From: Chloroflexota bacterium
GTDB taxonomy: Bacteria; Chloroflexota; UBA6077; SHYK01
DNA: 64,000 nucleotides
Direction: 5' to 3'
Assembly (NCBI GenBank): GCA_009692845.1
Contig: SHYK01000002.1
Span: 186,001-250,000 of the forward strand
Position 1 is the first letter of the stretch. Every line of letters begins with the position of its first letter. The position numbers and the translations under genes were made by a program. Of the stretch, positions 52,911 through 61,761 are shown one piece after another. The notes below the pieces were generated by a model. It searched no databases. It had not been told where the DNA came from and saw only the letters and a list, made by a program, of their open reading frames with translations.

Positions 52911-55316
52911 ATGGCACCCCCAAGCTCACCCGGTCAAGCGCGACCGGCCGTAGCCGTGATCATCCTGAATTGGAACGGCCGCCAATATCTCCAACTCTGC
53001 CTCGATGCGCTGGCTAGCCAGACCTATCCGAATTTCGAGATCTGGCTGGTTGACAATGGATCCACGGATGGCTCGGTCGAGCTCGTCGCTAGCCGATATC
53101 CCCAGGTGCACCTGGTGCGCAACCGGAGCAATCTCGGGTTCGCGGCGGCCAACAACCAGGCTTTTGGGCTGACCGACACGCCCTATGTTGCGACGCTCAA
53201 CAATGACACGGTCGTCGACCCCGGCTGGCTGGCCGCGCTCGTGGAGGCCGCTGAGGGCGACCCCAGGATTGGCTCGGTCTCCTCGAAGATGGTGTTCGCC
53301 CACAATCCTGGGATGATCAATTCCTGTGGAATCGCGGTGGACCGGCTGGGAATTGCCTGGGACCTGTGGGGGGGGCGGCCCGAGAGTATCGCGGATCGTC
53401 CCCGCGAGATCTTCGGAGCTTGCGCCGGGGCCGCTTTGTACCGGCGCACGATGCTGGATGACATCGGCCTGTTCGCCGAAGAGTTCTTTGCCTATCTCGA
53501 GGACGTCGACCTGGCCTGGAGAGCACGACTCCGGGGCTGGCGGAGCGTTTTTACGCCAGCGGCCGTCGTCAGGCACGTCCATTCAGCCACCCTGGGAGAT
53601 GCGTCGCCCCGGAAGCGATTCTTGTTGGCGCGGAATAGCATCTGGACCATCGGCCGCTGCCTTCCGAATCTGGATGTGCCGTCGGTGCTGCTCATGGCCG
53701 GTTATGAGCTGGCGGTGTTTGCCTTCCAGCGAATGGCTCGCAGGGGATTCACTCGGCGAAGCCAGTCCGCTCCGGGTGGGCCTTGGCGGGCCATCCTGTA
53801 CGGAAGGACGGACGGCTTGGCCCATCTGCCGCGAGTTTGGCAGCAGCGGAAAGCGATTCAGGCCGGGCGTACCGCGACGCTTCGAGAAATACGCGAAGCG
53901 TATTCCCCAGTAGTCGCGCCGTGGAACTTTGGCGACCGTTACCAGCACCTCATGGAAGGGAGGAAGCCTCGCCCGGCCCAGATGCCTAAAGTGCAATCCC
54001 CGCTGCGGGCGAGGATTCGGCTGCTCGGCCTGCGGGTGAGTGGCTGGCTTCTGGCCCATGCGGGGACTGCGCGGAAGAGGGTCCCGGGAGCGTCGGCGAC
54101 GCCTGAAATCCGTAAGATCGTCATGCTGCGGCCGGATCACCTGGGCGATGTCCTGCTCTCCCGACCGGCCATCCAACAGGTTCGGGATCGGTTCCCAGAT
54201 GTGCCGATCACGGTGGTGGCTGGTCCCTGGGCGGCGGCCTCGCTCCAAGGCCTCGATTGCCAGGTAGCGACCTTTGCATTTCCCGGCTTCGAGCGGCGAG
54301 GCCCTGGTGGGCTACTCGCCCATTATTGGGCGATGGCCGGCTTCGCCGCTCGCTTACGTCGGGAGCATTTCGATGCCGCGGTGATACTGCGGCCCGACCA
54401 CTGGTGGGGAGCCATGGCTTGCGCCCTGGCTGGAATTCCGGTTCGAGTCGGGCACGGGACCCCGGCCATGCTTCCTTTCTTGACCCTCCTGGTTACCCCG
54501 CAGGAGCGCGAATCAGCGGTCCAGTCCGCCCTCCGCACAGTTAACACCCTCGGATCTGCCGCTGGCTTGAATGGAGCGTCACGGGTACCGCTGGTGCGGT
54601 TCGAACCGTCACCGGCCGGGGTGGAGGAGATCCGGAAACGCTCGGCTCCTGGCCGTGATGCGGGCGGACGGCCCATGGTTGCTCTTCATCCGGGCGCGGG
54701 AGCCGCCGTCAAGCTTTGGCCAGCCGCTCGCTGGGCCGCCGTGGTGCAGGATCTGGAGGACGGGGGCGTCGAAGTGCTCATAGCACCCGGACCGGATGAC
54801 GATGGGCTGGTCCAGGGGATTCAGAAGAGGCTCACCAAACCGATTGCGGTGCTACCCGGTCTGAGCTGGGACCAACTCGCCGCCCTGTACCGACAGGTGC
54901 AGGTGGTTATGGGCATGGATAGCGGGCCGCTACATCTGGCTGCGGCCGTCGGGACTCCGACCGTGCGGCTGTACGGGCCGTCGGACGTCGCGATCTATGG
55001 GCCGGCGGGAGACCCAGCGAGGCACCGGGTGATTGTGAGCGACTTGCCCTGCGCCCCCTGCGCGAACCTCACAGATCCTCCCTGCGGATACCGGGAGAGC
55101 CCGCCTTGTCTGGCCCAAATCGAGGTCGCCCAGGTCGCCGCGGCCGTGCGACTGCTCTTAAACCAGGGCTCCAGCGGTGACCGGGAGCCGTCTTCGCACA
55201 GCCGGGGAGGGCTGGACGGATCGAAGACCAACGGCCTCGACGCCTCAGTCCACGGCACCGAATTCCGCCGCGCCCAGCTCCCCGGCGCCCAATCCCCCGG
55301 CGCCCAAGTCGAATGA
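52911..55316 (+). CDS. Bifunctional GT2-GT9 glycosyltransferase fusion
   Basis: The 801-residue protein joins two transferases. Residues about 10-330 are a family 2 GT-A enzyme: VIILNWNGRQYLQLCLDAL, LVDNGSTDGS, TLNNDTVVDPGW, FFAYLEDVDLAWRARLRG. Residues about 385-760 are a family 9 (heptosyltransferase-like) GT-B enzyme: IVMLRPDHLGDVLLSRPAI, ALHPGAGAAVKLWPAARW, MGMDSGPLHLAAAVGTPTV, LYGPSDV, and a late Cys cluster (PCAPCANLTDPPC). The tail ends with a short repeat (LPGAQSPGAQ). It probably adds consecutive sugars to a surface glycan. The stop overlaps the next GT9. Confidence 0.88.
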   Translation: MAPPSSPGQARPAVAVIILNWNGRQYLQLCLDALASQTYPNFEIWLVDNGSTDGSVELVASRYPQVHLVRNRSNLGFAAANNQAFGLTDTPYVATLNNDTVVDPGWLAALVEAAEGDPRIGSVSSKMVFAHNPGMINSCGIAVDRLGIAWDLWGGRPESIADRPREIFGACAGAALYRRTMLDDIGLFAEEFFAYLEDVDLAWRARLRGWRSVFTPAAVVRHVHSATLGDASPRKRFLLARNSIWTIGRCLPNLDVPSVLLMAGYELAVFAFQRMARRGFTRRSQSAPGGPWRAILYGRTDGLAHLPRVWQQRKAIQAGRTATLREIREAYSPVVAPWNFGDRYQHLMEGRKPRPAQMPKVQSPLRARIRLLGLRVSGWLLAHAGTARKRVPGASATPEIRKIVMLRPDHLGDVLLSRPAIQQVRDRFPDVPITVVAGPWAAASLQGLDCQVATFAFPGFERRGPGGLLAHYWAMAGFAARLRREHFDAAVILRPDHWWGAMACALAGIPVRVGHGTPAMLPFLTLLVTPQERESAVQSALRTVNTLGSAAGLNGASRVPLVRFEPSPAGVEEIRKRSAPGRDAGGRPMVALHPGAGAAVKLWPAARWAAVVQDLEDGGVEVLIAPGPDDDGLVQGIQKRLTKPIAVLPGLSWDQLAALYRQVQVVMGMDSGPLHLAAAVGTPTVRLYGPSDVAIYGPAGDPARHRVIVSDLPCAPCANLTDPPCGYRESPPCLAQIEVAQVAAAVRLLLNQGSSGDREPSSHSRGGLDGSKTNGLDASVHGTEFRRAQLPGAQSPGAQVE

Positions 55317-56536
55317 AAGCGCTCTTGCGGCGCCTGGCCGCCACTACGGCTCGGACGATTTTCGCGATTTACGGACTTTGGAGTTTGTTCCGTCGCCCCC
55401 GACTGGACTTGCCGTTGCCGGCATCGAGCATCCGGCGGGTACTGGTGATTCGTCTGGATCTGATGGGCGACGCAGTCTTTTCAGCTCCGGCTGTTGAAGC
55501 GGTTGCGCGGCACTTTCCAAATGCCGAGATCGATGTGCTGGCATTGCCGTACACGGCACCGTTGGTGAGGGCGATTCCGGTTGTGCATCACGTGTACGAG
55601 CTGGACGTCAATGCCTACCGGCGCCTGCTCGGGCTGGGCCGGCTCGGAGCACTCTTTCGCACCGTCCAGGCATTGAGGAAACGCGATTACGACCTCGTGA
55701 TTTCTTTGTCTCGGCTCGTAGGGGGTATTTTTGCCGGACTCAGTGGAGGTCGCTGGCGGGCCGGGGCGGCTCAGGAGACCTATTGGGGCTGCTACAACCT
55801 GCCGTCGCCGGGGCGGCGCTATGCGCCCGGGCAGCATGAGGTGGATTATTGTCTCGCCCTGGTTGGCTGGGTGGCCGAGCAGGTTCTCGGTACCCAATGG
55901 GGTGGGCCAGAATCTCCCGAGAGAGGGATCCCGGTCTTGTCCGCAACGAGGTTCTTCGGCGCGACGGCAGTGGAATTGGGCCAGTCTCCATATGTGGTCG
56001 TGGTACCTGGCGCGAGCAACGGCACTGCTAAGCAGTGGCCGATCGTCTACTGGGCGGAGCTAGCCGACCGGCTTGGCGCCGAGTGTGGGGTCGAAGTGAC
56101 CCTATGTGGCGGAAACGAAGAGCGTGGCCTGGCCGAGGCGTTCAAAAGCCTGGCGAAGCGCCCGGTCCGCGACCTGATCGGGCAGACCTCCGTTAGTGAG
56201 CTGGCGAGAATCGTGGCCGGCGCAGCGGTAGTCGTGGCCGGCGACACCGGCCCGCTCCACTTAGCCGTTTCCCTGGGACGCCCCACCGTGGGGATCTATG
56301 GGGCGACGGACCCGGTCAACACGGGACCGCTGGGTGATCGGAGCCGGGTGCTGCGGGCGGGGCTGGCTTGCAGCCCGTGCTATGACCTCCGCTCGCCGGC
56401 TGAGTGCAAGCTGCCCGACCGCAGTGTTGCCTGTATGTGGAAGGTCAGCCCGGCCGAGGTCTACGCGGCAGTGGCAACGGTTCTCAAGGATCGAGAAGCA
56501 TTTGCGGGCGGGGCAAGCCTGGTCGAGGCGGTTTAA
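55313..56536 (+). CDS. Family 9 glycosyltransferase (heptosyltransferase-like)
   Basis: The 407-residue GT-B protein has VLVIRLDLMGDAVFSAPAVEA, VVVPGASNGTAKQWPIVYW, VVVAGDTGPLHLAVSLGRPT and VGIYGATDPVNTGP, the standard family 9 donor-site motifs. A Cys-containing segment (CSPCYDLRSPAECK) lies near the C terminus, like the Cys cluster of the fused GT9 domain upstream. ATG overlaps the stop of the fusion gene as ATGA. In a probably LPS-lacking phylum it likely acts on another surface polymer. Confidence 0.88.
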   Translation: MKALLRRLAATTARTIFAIYGLWSLFRRPRLDLPLPASSIRRVLVIRLDLMGDAVFSAPAVEAVARHFPNAEIDVLALPYTAPLVRAIPVVHHVYELDVNAYRRLLGLGRLGALFRTVQALRKRDYDLVISLSRLVGGIFAGLSGGRWRAGAAQETYWGCYNLPSPGRRYAPGQHEVDYCLALVGWVAEQVLGTQWGGPESPERGIPVLSATRFFGATAVELGQSPYVVVVPGASNGTAKQWPIVYWAELADRLGAECGVEVTLCGGNEERGLAEAFKSLAKRPVRDLIGQTSVSELARIVAGAAVVVAGDTGPLHLAVSLGRPTVGIYGATDPVNTGPLGDRSRVLRAGLACSPCYDLRSPAECKLPDRSVACMWKVSPAEVYAAVATVLKDREAFAGGASLVEAV

Positions 56537-56585
56537 GGAAGCGCCAACTGGGTTAGCGAGACTGCCTCGCCTCCAGGCCGCCTGG

Positions 56586-56834
56586 TTAGGCCGAGGCGCC
56601 GTCTCGGGATCGACCTTTCGCGGTCGGGGCTTCGGGAATCCGCCAGCAGCCGCTGGTCGTGCACATGCAGCGCTGCTGCTCCTCGATGCTGACGGGCGGG
56701 GTGTCCATGAGGCAGATGACCTGGTAAAGCAGGCGGCATCCGTCGTCGCCGGGTTCATTTTCCGCCGACCAGCGTTCGCGGTAGTTGGGGCAAGCGCCCT
56801 TGTGGCGCCGCCAGTCGGGATGATCGGGGATCGT
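56586..56834 (-). CDS. Small Cys-rich protein with a non-standard start
   Basis: On the minus strand an open frame reads TIPDHPDWRRHKGACPNYRE, then DDGCRLLYQVICLMDTPP, EEQQRCMCTTSGCWRI and ends TAA at 56588-56586. Six cysteines in a spaced pattern suggest metal binding. It has no ATG, GTG or TTG before MDTPP (56708), which would leave out half of the Cys motifs. AGGGAGG lies 8 bases before an ACG at 56834, just after the DUF2851 stop, so ACG or CTG (56858) is the likely start, or an ATG has been miscalled. No family was recognised; 82 residues from ACG. Confidence 0.55.
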   Translation of the reverse strand, partial: TIPDHPDWRRHKGACPNYRERWSAENEPGDDGCRLLYQVICLMDTPPVSIEEQQRCMCTTSGCWRIPEAPTAKGRSRDGASA

Positions 56835-56838
56835 GGGC

Positions 56839-58188
56839 CTAGCCTCCCTGGCCTCCAGTGAAACTGGCCGATTTTAGCATAGTGCCCGGAGCCAACGGAC
56901 CGGCCGGACAGCTGGCACAGGCGCGGAAATCGCACCAGCCCTGATAGAGCTCGATCAAACCCTGCTGCCGGCACGCGGAATCAACCAGGCGAGGGTCGGC
57001 GTCCCCGAGGACCTGGCGGGACATGTGCCGGGTGATCTGGTTGTCGGCCAAGCGAGGGTGCTGGCGGTACGCGGAGAGGGTGGCCGCCTCAAGGCCTGGG
57101 ATTTCGCGCCGACGACTCAATGCGAGGGCCCAGGGTAAGACCACGTTGACCACAATGTCGGCGGCTCGCTCGTCGCCGAGCAGGGCAGTTGTCCGTTGCA
57201 ACGGCCGACCGAAGTCCGAATGCATCGTCCAATACGGGTCGGTGGCCAGCGTCAAGCGATGGCGAAGGGCGGTGCACGCGCTTCGAGGAGGAAGCTCCAT
57301 CAGCGCGGCCAGGAGGTCAGGTTCGAGGAAGGCGCCCGCCATTTCGAGCAATGCGGCCGCGGTTGCTACCCGCCGAACCGGGGTGTTGGCCGGGCGAACG
57401 CCGATCCAGTGCCAATGAAGTGGAGCCACGCTACTTGCTTCACCGGAATCCCGCCAGTATTTCTCCAGCATGAGGGCGTAGTCGTCCAGCGGCAGCCGCC
57501 CTCGCTGAGATGGCAGGAGGCCGGCCATCCCAAACAACCTGGCCCGGGCCTCGATGGGCGCGATCCGGAGCCAGGTGACAGCCGACGCGGGCGGGAATCG
57601 GTCGGAGAGTTGGCGCATCGGCTCCACGTTGCGGGCGTAGCCAAGAGCTTCGAGCGCTGCCGTCAACAGACTGTCGATCGGAGGCTGGGCAGAAAAATCT
57701 CCCTCGAACCGCGCCGCCTTGCCCGCGAGACGGGCTAGCCCCGCCCGGTCGAGCATGGTGACGGCCTCGGCGGGAGTCTGGCAGGCCATCGTCGGGTTGA
57801 CCCGGGGTGCGGCCTGCCACTCGATGAGCAGCAGGCCGATTGGCTCGGTCAGATGTTGAGCGATGGCTACGGTCGGCAGATCCGGCCCCTGGTCGCCCTC
57901 GCTTGCCCGAAAGATCACGTGGAGAATAGTGCCGCGATACTCCGGATCGCTGGAATGCCCATGGGTGACCCAATCATGAGCACGCACGTGCACTTCGACG
58001 GCGCCGCGCAGGACATGGTCATCGAGAGCCAGGAGCGCCTCTCGGAAATCCGGCCCCCAGCTTCCCCACCGTCGGCCCGGGTAGATCACCCGGAGCTTCC
58101 GGCCATCCAGGGTGGTCAGCAGCGATCCGGCTCGGCGAGTCTCCCAGAGCCACCAGACGAAGGCCTCGGGCACCCGCTCAGCTGGCAT
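56839..58188 (-). CDS. DUF2851-family protein
   Basis: The 449-residue protein opens VPEAFVWWLWETRRAG and has VIYPGRRWGSWGPDFREALL and GAVEVHVRAHDWVTHGH. A PDVDT-type nuclease-like core is plausible from WGPDF...EVHV: an Asp followed later by an ExH pair. It ends with a Cys motif, LYQGWCDFRACASCPAG. DUF2851 is uncharacterised. It starts 2 bases before the Xre gene stop and is followed by the Cys-rich small gene. Confidence 0.85.
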   Translation of the reverse strand: MPAERVPEAFVWWLWETRRAGSLLTTLDGRKLRVIYPGRRWGSWGPDFREALLALDDHVLRGAVEVHVRAHDWVTHGHSSDPEYRGTILHVIFRASEGDQGPDLPTVAIAQHLTEPIGLLLIEWQAAPRVNPTMACQTPAEAVTMLDRAGLARLAGKAARFEGDFSAQPPIDSLLTAALEALGYARNVEPMRQLSDRFPPASAVTWLRIAPIEARARLFGMAGLLPSQRGRLPLDDYALMLEKYWRDSGEASSVAPLHWHWIGVRPANTPVRRVATAAALLEMAGAFLEPDLLAALMELPPRSACTALRHRLTLATDPYWTMHSDFGRPLQRTTALLGDERAADIVVNVVLPWALALSRRREIPGLEAATLSAYRQHPRLADNQITRHMSRQVLGDADPRLVDSACRQQGLIELYQGWCDFRACASCPAGPLAPGTMLKSASFTGGQGG

Positions 58189-58189
58189 C

Positions 58190-58474
58190 TCACCCGCCTT
58201 TCAAGGCGGAGGGGTCGACGGCTCTCGGAGGTTGGCTTTCTGGTGCGTCAGGTGGCGGAGGGGTGCCTAGATAGGGCAGGCCAGCGTGTTCAGCTACCAG
58301 ATCCAGCACCTTGACCGACGCGCCGCGGGGAGCATACATGCCCGTTTCCCATTCGCTCACGGTCTGTTGGCGCACGCCGAGCTCCCGAGCGAAACCCTGC
58401 TGGGTCAGCTCAAGCGCCCTTCTGAGCTCTTTCACCTGGACGGCCGTCCAGCGCCGTCCTGATACGCGCCTCAT
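58190..58474 (-). CDS. Xre-family helix-turn-helix protein
   Basis: A 94-residue protein with one HTH domain: VKELRRALELTQQGFARELG, then VRQQTVSEWETGMYAPRGAS, a textbook Xre recognition helix. The C-terminal 30 residues are Pro-rich. ATG at 58474 begins MRRVSGRRW; longer in-frame starts run into the amidase region without support. It ends 1 base before the DUF2851 ATG, so it may regulate that operon. Confidence 0.82.
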   Translation of the reverse strand: MRRVSGRRWTAVQVKELRRALELTQQGFARELGVRQQTVSEWETGMYAPRGASVKVLDLVAEHAGLPYLGTPPPPDAPESQPPRAVDPSALKGG

Positions 58475-58496
58475 GCCGGATACGTGTAGCTGTGGG

Positions 58497-59837
58497 CTAT
58501 CCGATAGGCGGGCTAGGAAGGCGACCGAGCACCGATTCGGCCCAGGCGCCCACCCGAAGGAGCTGGTAGTCGGCCATGGGGCGGCCCACCAATTGCAGGC
58601 CGAGCGGGAGATCATCCGGCGAAAGCCCACCGTTCACGGTGATGGCCGGATAGCCCAGGCAGCTCCACGGACGCAGCATGGTCGTGTCGCCGGTCGAGTC
58701 GAGTCCTTTCGGGGCCGCGCCTGGAGCTACGCTGAGCAAGAGCGCGTCGACTTCAGTAAAGACCCCCTGAACCTCGGTATGGAGGTGGCGGCGGAGTCGC
58801 TGAGCGTGGACGTAATAGGAAGCGGGAATCAGGCTGTTGGCGACGGCACTCGCCGACCGCGACAGGCCCGGATCGCTGGCCGAGCGACCGCTCTGGATCG
58901 AGAGCGCTTCCACGCCGCCCACCAATCGGTGAATCGCCCAGATCGTGGCGAAATCGGGCGGAAGAAAGACGTCCCGGATCTCTGCCCCCGCCGTGCGGAA
59001 CCGGGCCACGGCGGCCTCAATGGCTTGATGCATCACCGGCTCGGTATGCTCGGGGAAGAAGTTGCGGATCACCCCCACCCGCGGCGGGCGCATGGTCTCC
59101 ACCTCCAGATCAGCGGGAGGAGCAGGCTCGGGCAGGGTGGTCGGGTCCCGAGGATCGGGTCCGGCTAGCAGCGAGAAGACGAGCGCCACGTCGGCCATGG
59201 TTAAACCGATGATGCCGACGTGGTCGTGGGAGTACGAGAACGGGTAGACGCCGAAGCGGCTGATGCGACCGAAGGTGGGCTTGAAGGCGTCGATGCCGCA
59301 GAAGGCGGCTGGGCGGAGATTCGAGCCGGCGGTCTGCTCTCCGAGGGCGACGGGGACCATCCGGGCGCTGACCGCCGCGCCGGAACCGCTGCTGGTGCCG
59401 CCCGGGGTATGCGCGAGGTTCCAGGGATTTCGGGTGGGTGGATTCACGCCGTCGATCGGCATGTGGGTCTTCCCCATGATCAGGGCCCCGGCGGCGCGGA
59501 GTCGGGTGATGGCCGCGGCATCCTCACGCTGGATCTCCGGACCCGCCATCTGGGTGACCAGCCCGGCCATGTGGAACTCGTCCTTGATCCCGATCGGAAT
59601 GCCGTGCAATGGGCCTCGAAACTGTCCCCGGGCGGCCTCGGCGGTCAGGATAGCCGCATCGGCCCGCACGGAATCGGGATCCAGATGGCTCCAGGCCTGG
59701 ACTCGATCTTCCAGGAGGTCGATTCGACCGAGGTAAGCCTCGGCGACTTCGCTAGGAGTGAGCTCGCCCTGGGCGATCGAAGAGGCGAGCTCGACGACCG
59801 TTAGGCGCGCGAGCTCGGGAGTCCCGGGTTTGGCCAT
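58497..59837 (-). CDS. Amidase signature family enzyme (AtzE/GatA-like)
   Basis: The 446-residue enzyme has catalytic Lys in GIPIGIKDEFHMAG, the Ser loop HTPGGTSSGSGAAVSARMVP, and GEQTAGSNLRPAAFCG. The Ser-containing QTAGS replaces the usual TDxxGSIR, as in some AtzE-like enzymes. It sits 12 bases after a 60-residue AtzG/GatC-like gene, which in cyanuric-acid pathway amidases forms a complex with AtzE. The substrate here is unknown. It differs clearly from the amidase at 9419-10954. Confidence 0.9.
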   Translation of the reverse strand: MAKPGTPELARLTVVELASSIAQGELTPSEVAEAYLGRIDLLEDRVQAWSHLDPDSVRADAAILTAEAARGQFRGPLHGIPIGIKDEFHMAGLVTQMAGPEIQREDAAAITRLRAAGALIMGKTHMPIDGVNPPTRNPWNLAHTPGGTSSGSGAAVSARMVPVALGEQTAGSNLRPAAFCGIDAFKPTFGRISRFGVYPFSYSHDHVGIIGLTMADVALVFSLLAGPDPRDPTTLPEPAPPADLEVETMRPPRVGVIRNFFPEHTEPVMHQAIEAAVARFRTAGAEIRDVFLPPDFATIWAIHRLVGGVEALSIQSGRSASDPGLSRSASAVANSLIPASYYVHAQRLRRHLHTEVQGVFTEVDALLLSVAPGAAPKGLDSTGDTTMLRPWSCLGYPAITVNGGLSPDDLPLGLQLVGRPMADYQLLRVGAWAESVLGRLPSPPIG

Positions 59838-59849
59838 TGGGCGCTTCCC

Positions 59850-60032
59850 CTAGGGGAAAAGCGGCTCGACATCGTCGGGCAGGACGACCGCGCTTACGGT
59901 GGCCATCGCCTCGGCGAGTTGGGCGAGCGCACTATCGAGATTTGCCGGGGGCGGGTTTAGCTCGAGCTGTTGAGTCTGCTGCTCGAGCCAGCGATAGACT
60001 TCATCTTTGGTCACCGTAGGATGTACGCGCAC
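59850..60032 (-). CDS. AtzG/GatC-like small amidase partner
   Basis: The 60-residue protein reads TKDEVYRWLEQQTQQLEL, then LDSALAQLAEAMATVSAVVL and ends DDVEPLFP. Two helices with a short acidic tail match the size and pattern of AtzG (DUF4089) proteins, GatC-like chaperones that wrap an amidase. GTG at 60032 has AAGGAG 5 bases upstream. The amidase gene begins 12 bases after its stop. The family call is from pattern and context, so moderate. Confidence 0.6.
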   Translation of the reverse strand: MRVHPTVTKDEVYRWLEQQTQQLELNPPPANLDSALAQLAEAMATVSAVVLPDDVEPLFP

Positions 60033-60147
60033 AGGGACTCCTTCTTGTCTGGCTGGGTCGCACTTGGCGCCCGGGTAAGAGCTTCCGTGCAGAGCACATT
60101 GCCACTTGTTGAGGTTTACTGTTTGCGAGGGTCGTGTTCGGTCTGGC

Positions 60148-61146
60148 TTAGGCGGGCACGGCCGTTTCGAGGCGGATGAGCTCGCGCAAAGCGTGGACGG
60201 CGACTTCGACCTGGGAGTCTTCCGGTTCTCGGGTGGAGAGGGTCTGGAGGGCCATCCCTGGGCCCATCACCCAAACTACCCAGGGGCGATCGGTGTGGGC
60301 AGCCGCCCAGCGGATGATCTCATAGCCGAGGCCGGCAATGACGGGCACGAACAGGACTCGCGAACCAAGGAGCAGGAGCCAGGACTCGGGGCGGCCAATG
60401 ACGGTGAAGACGGCAACCGAGAGGACGGCAATGACCAGCAGAAAGGTGGTGCCGCAGCGAGGGTGGCGGGTCGAGAATTGTTGAACCCGGGCGGTCTGCA
60501 AGTCGCCTCCACCCTCGAAGGCATTGATCGCTTTGTGCTCGGCGCCATGGTACATGTAGACCCGTCGGATGTCCGGGAAGCGGCCGATCACAGCGATGTA
60601 TCCGATGAGGAGGACGATCCGGATCAGACCTTCCACCAGATTGGCGAGCGGAGCGCTCTCGGTCCAGGCGTGGATGGGGACGGTCAAAGACGCGGGCAGG
60701 ACGAAAAATAGCCCGATGCCGACGCCGATGCCGAGGATAGCGGTCAGCCAGGTGAACCATTGAGTTCCAGGTCCATCCTTCGGCTCTGGCTTCGGCTCCT
60801 CCTCGGAGGTAAGCGCGATGTCGGCCGAAAACGACAATGCCTGGAAGCCGAGCACGAGAGCGTCCCAGAGGAGCAGGGTTCCGCGCAGAACGGGAATCCG
60901 GGCGATCCTGGCTTGATAGATGCGGCGGGGAAGCGGAGCCGTCTTGGTCACGATCTCCTGGTCGGGAGCCCGCACGGCGACGGTCATGTACTTCTGGCCG
61001 CGCATCATCACACCTTCGATGACCGCCTGGCCCCCGTAAGCCGGTAGTCGTTCGGCCGGCTTGCCCGCGTCCAAAAGTGGATCAGGGCGGCCTGCCGCGA
61101 GTTGTTCTGACTGAAGGGCACAGCAGACCAAAGCGCATAAAGACAT
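60148..61146 (-). CDS. DUF1385-family membrane protein
   Basis: The 332-residue protein has the family opening YGGQAVIEGVMMRGQKYMTV, then four or five membrane spans, MYHGAEHKAINAFEGG and STRHPRCGTTFLLVIAVLS, all diagnostic for DUF1385. The family commonly neighbours rpmE in Chloroflexota and Firmicutes. The start is uncertain: ATG at 61146 has no Shine-Dalgarno, and TTG at 61074 also lies before the conserved domain. It follows rpmE by 73 bases. Confidence 0.88.
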   Translation of the reverse strand: MSLCALVCCALQSEQLAAGRPDPLLDAGKPAERLPAYGGQAVIEGVMMRGQKYMTVAVRAPDQEIVTKTAPLPRRIYQARIARIPVLRGTLLLWDALVLGFQALSFSADIALTSEEEPKPEPKDGPGTQWFTWLTAILGIGVGIGLFFVLPASLTVPIHAWTESAPLANLVEGLIRIVLLIGYIAVIGRFPDIRRVYMYHGAEHKAINAFEGGGDLQTARVQQFSTRHPRCGTTFLLVIAVLSVAVFTVIGRPESWLLLLGSRVLFVPVIAGLGYEIIRWAAAHTDRPWVVWVMGPGMALQTLSTREPEDSQVEVAVHALRELIRLETAVPA

Positions 61147-61219
61147 TGGCGTTTAGGTTGGACGGCGGACCCGCGCGAAGGCGGGGCAACGAGGGACCAA
61201 AGAAACCGAGGCGTGGGGA

Positions 61220-61462
61220 CTAACCAGTGGGGGTAGCACCCTCGGCTTCGGGTGCAGCCTGGGTAGTCCGGTTCAGGCGGCGCATGAAGCGCTCGACCCG
61301 CCCGCCGGTGTCCACCAGGCGTTGCTCGCCAGTGAAGAACGGATGGCAGCGCGAACAGATGTCGAGCCGGATCACCGCCTTGGTGGAGCGGGTAGTAAAA
61401 GTGTTGCCGCACGCGCAATGCACGTTGGCTTCGACGTATTCGGGATGGATGGCTTTCTTCAT
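61220..61462 (-). CDS. rpmE: Ribosomal protein bL31 (zinc-binding form)
   Basis: An 80-residue protein starting [21 protein letters not shown], then [20 protein letters not shown], with the C-X-C and C-X2-C zinc ligands of the C+ form of bL31. The ATG overlaps the rpmA stop as ATGA, so it is translated together with bL27. The C-terminal 13 residues are an Ala/Thr/Pro extension. Confidence 0.96.
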   Translation of the reverse strand: MKKAIHPEYVEANVHCACGNTFTTRSTKAVIRLDICSRCHPFFTGEQRLVDTGGRVERFMRRLNRTTQAAPEAEGATPTG

Positions 61463-61758
61463 TGACTCGCTTCCGATATTGCTAGTTCAGGGGACCCCTT
61501 CGGAGCCACCGCATAGACGCTGACCCGGTTTCGTTCCCGGGTAGCATGTTCGAACTTGACGGTTCCATCGATGAGGGCGAAAAGGGTATGATCGCGGCCC
61601 AGGCCGACGTTGTTCCCCGGGCGAACCGGAGTTCCACGCTGACGAATAATGATGGTCCCGGCCCGCACGAGCTGCCCGTCGGATCGTTTGACCCCAAGCC
61701 GTTGACCTGCGCTATCGCGGCCGTTGCGGGAGCTTCCGCCGCCCTTCTTATGTGCCAA
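61459..61758 (-). CDS. rpmA: Ribosomal protein bL27
   Basis: A 99-residue protein starting [20 protein letters not shown] with the mature-type N terminus near the peptidyl transferase centre; no cleavable extension. [20 protein letters not shown] and [12 protein letters not shown] are the family core. It lies 3 bases after rplU and overlaps rpmE. Confidence 0.97.
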   Translation of the reverse strand: MAHKKGGGSSRNGRDSAGQRLGVKRSDGQLVRAGTIIIRQRGTPVRPGNNVGLGRDHTLFALIDGTVKFEHATRERNRVSVYAVAPKGSPELAISEASQ

Positions 61759-61761
61759 TGT

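Noticed and set aside
56533-56739. 68-codon minus-strand frame starting MPPALPGHL
   Set aside because: It overlaps the Cys-rich small gene in another frame and shows no pattern; the Cys frame is better supported.
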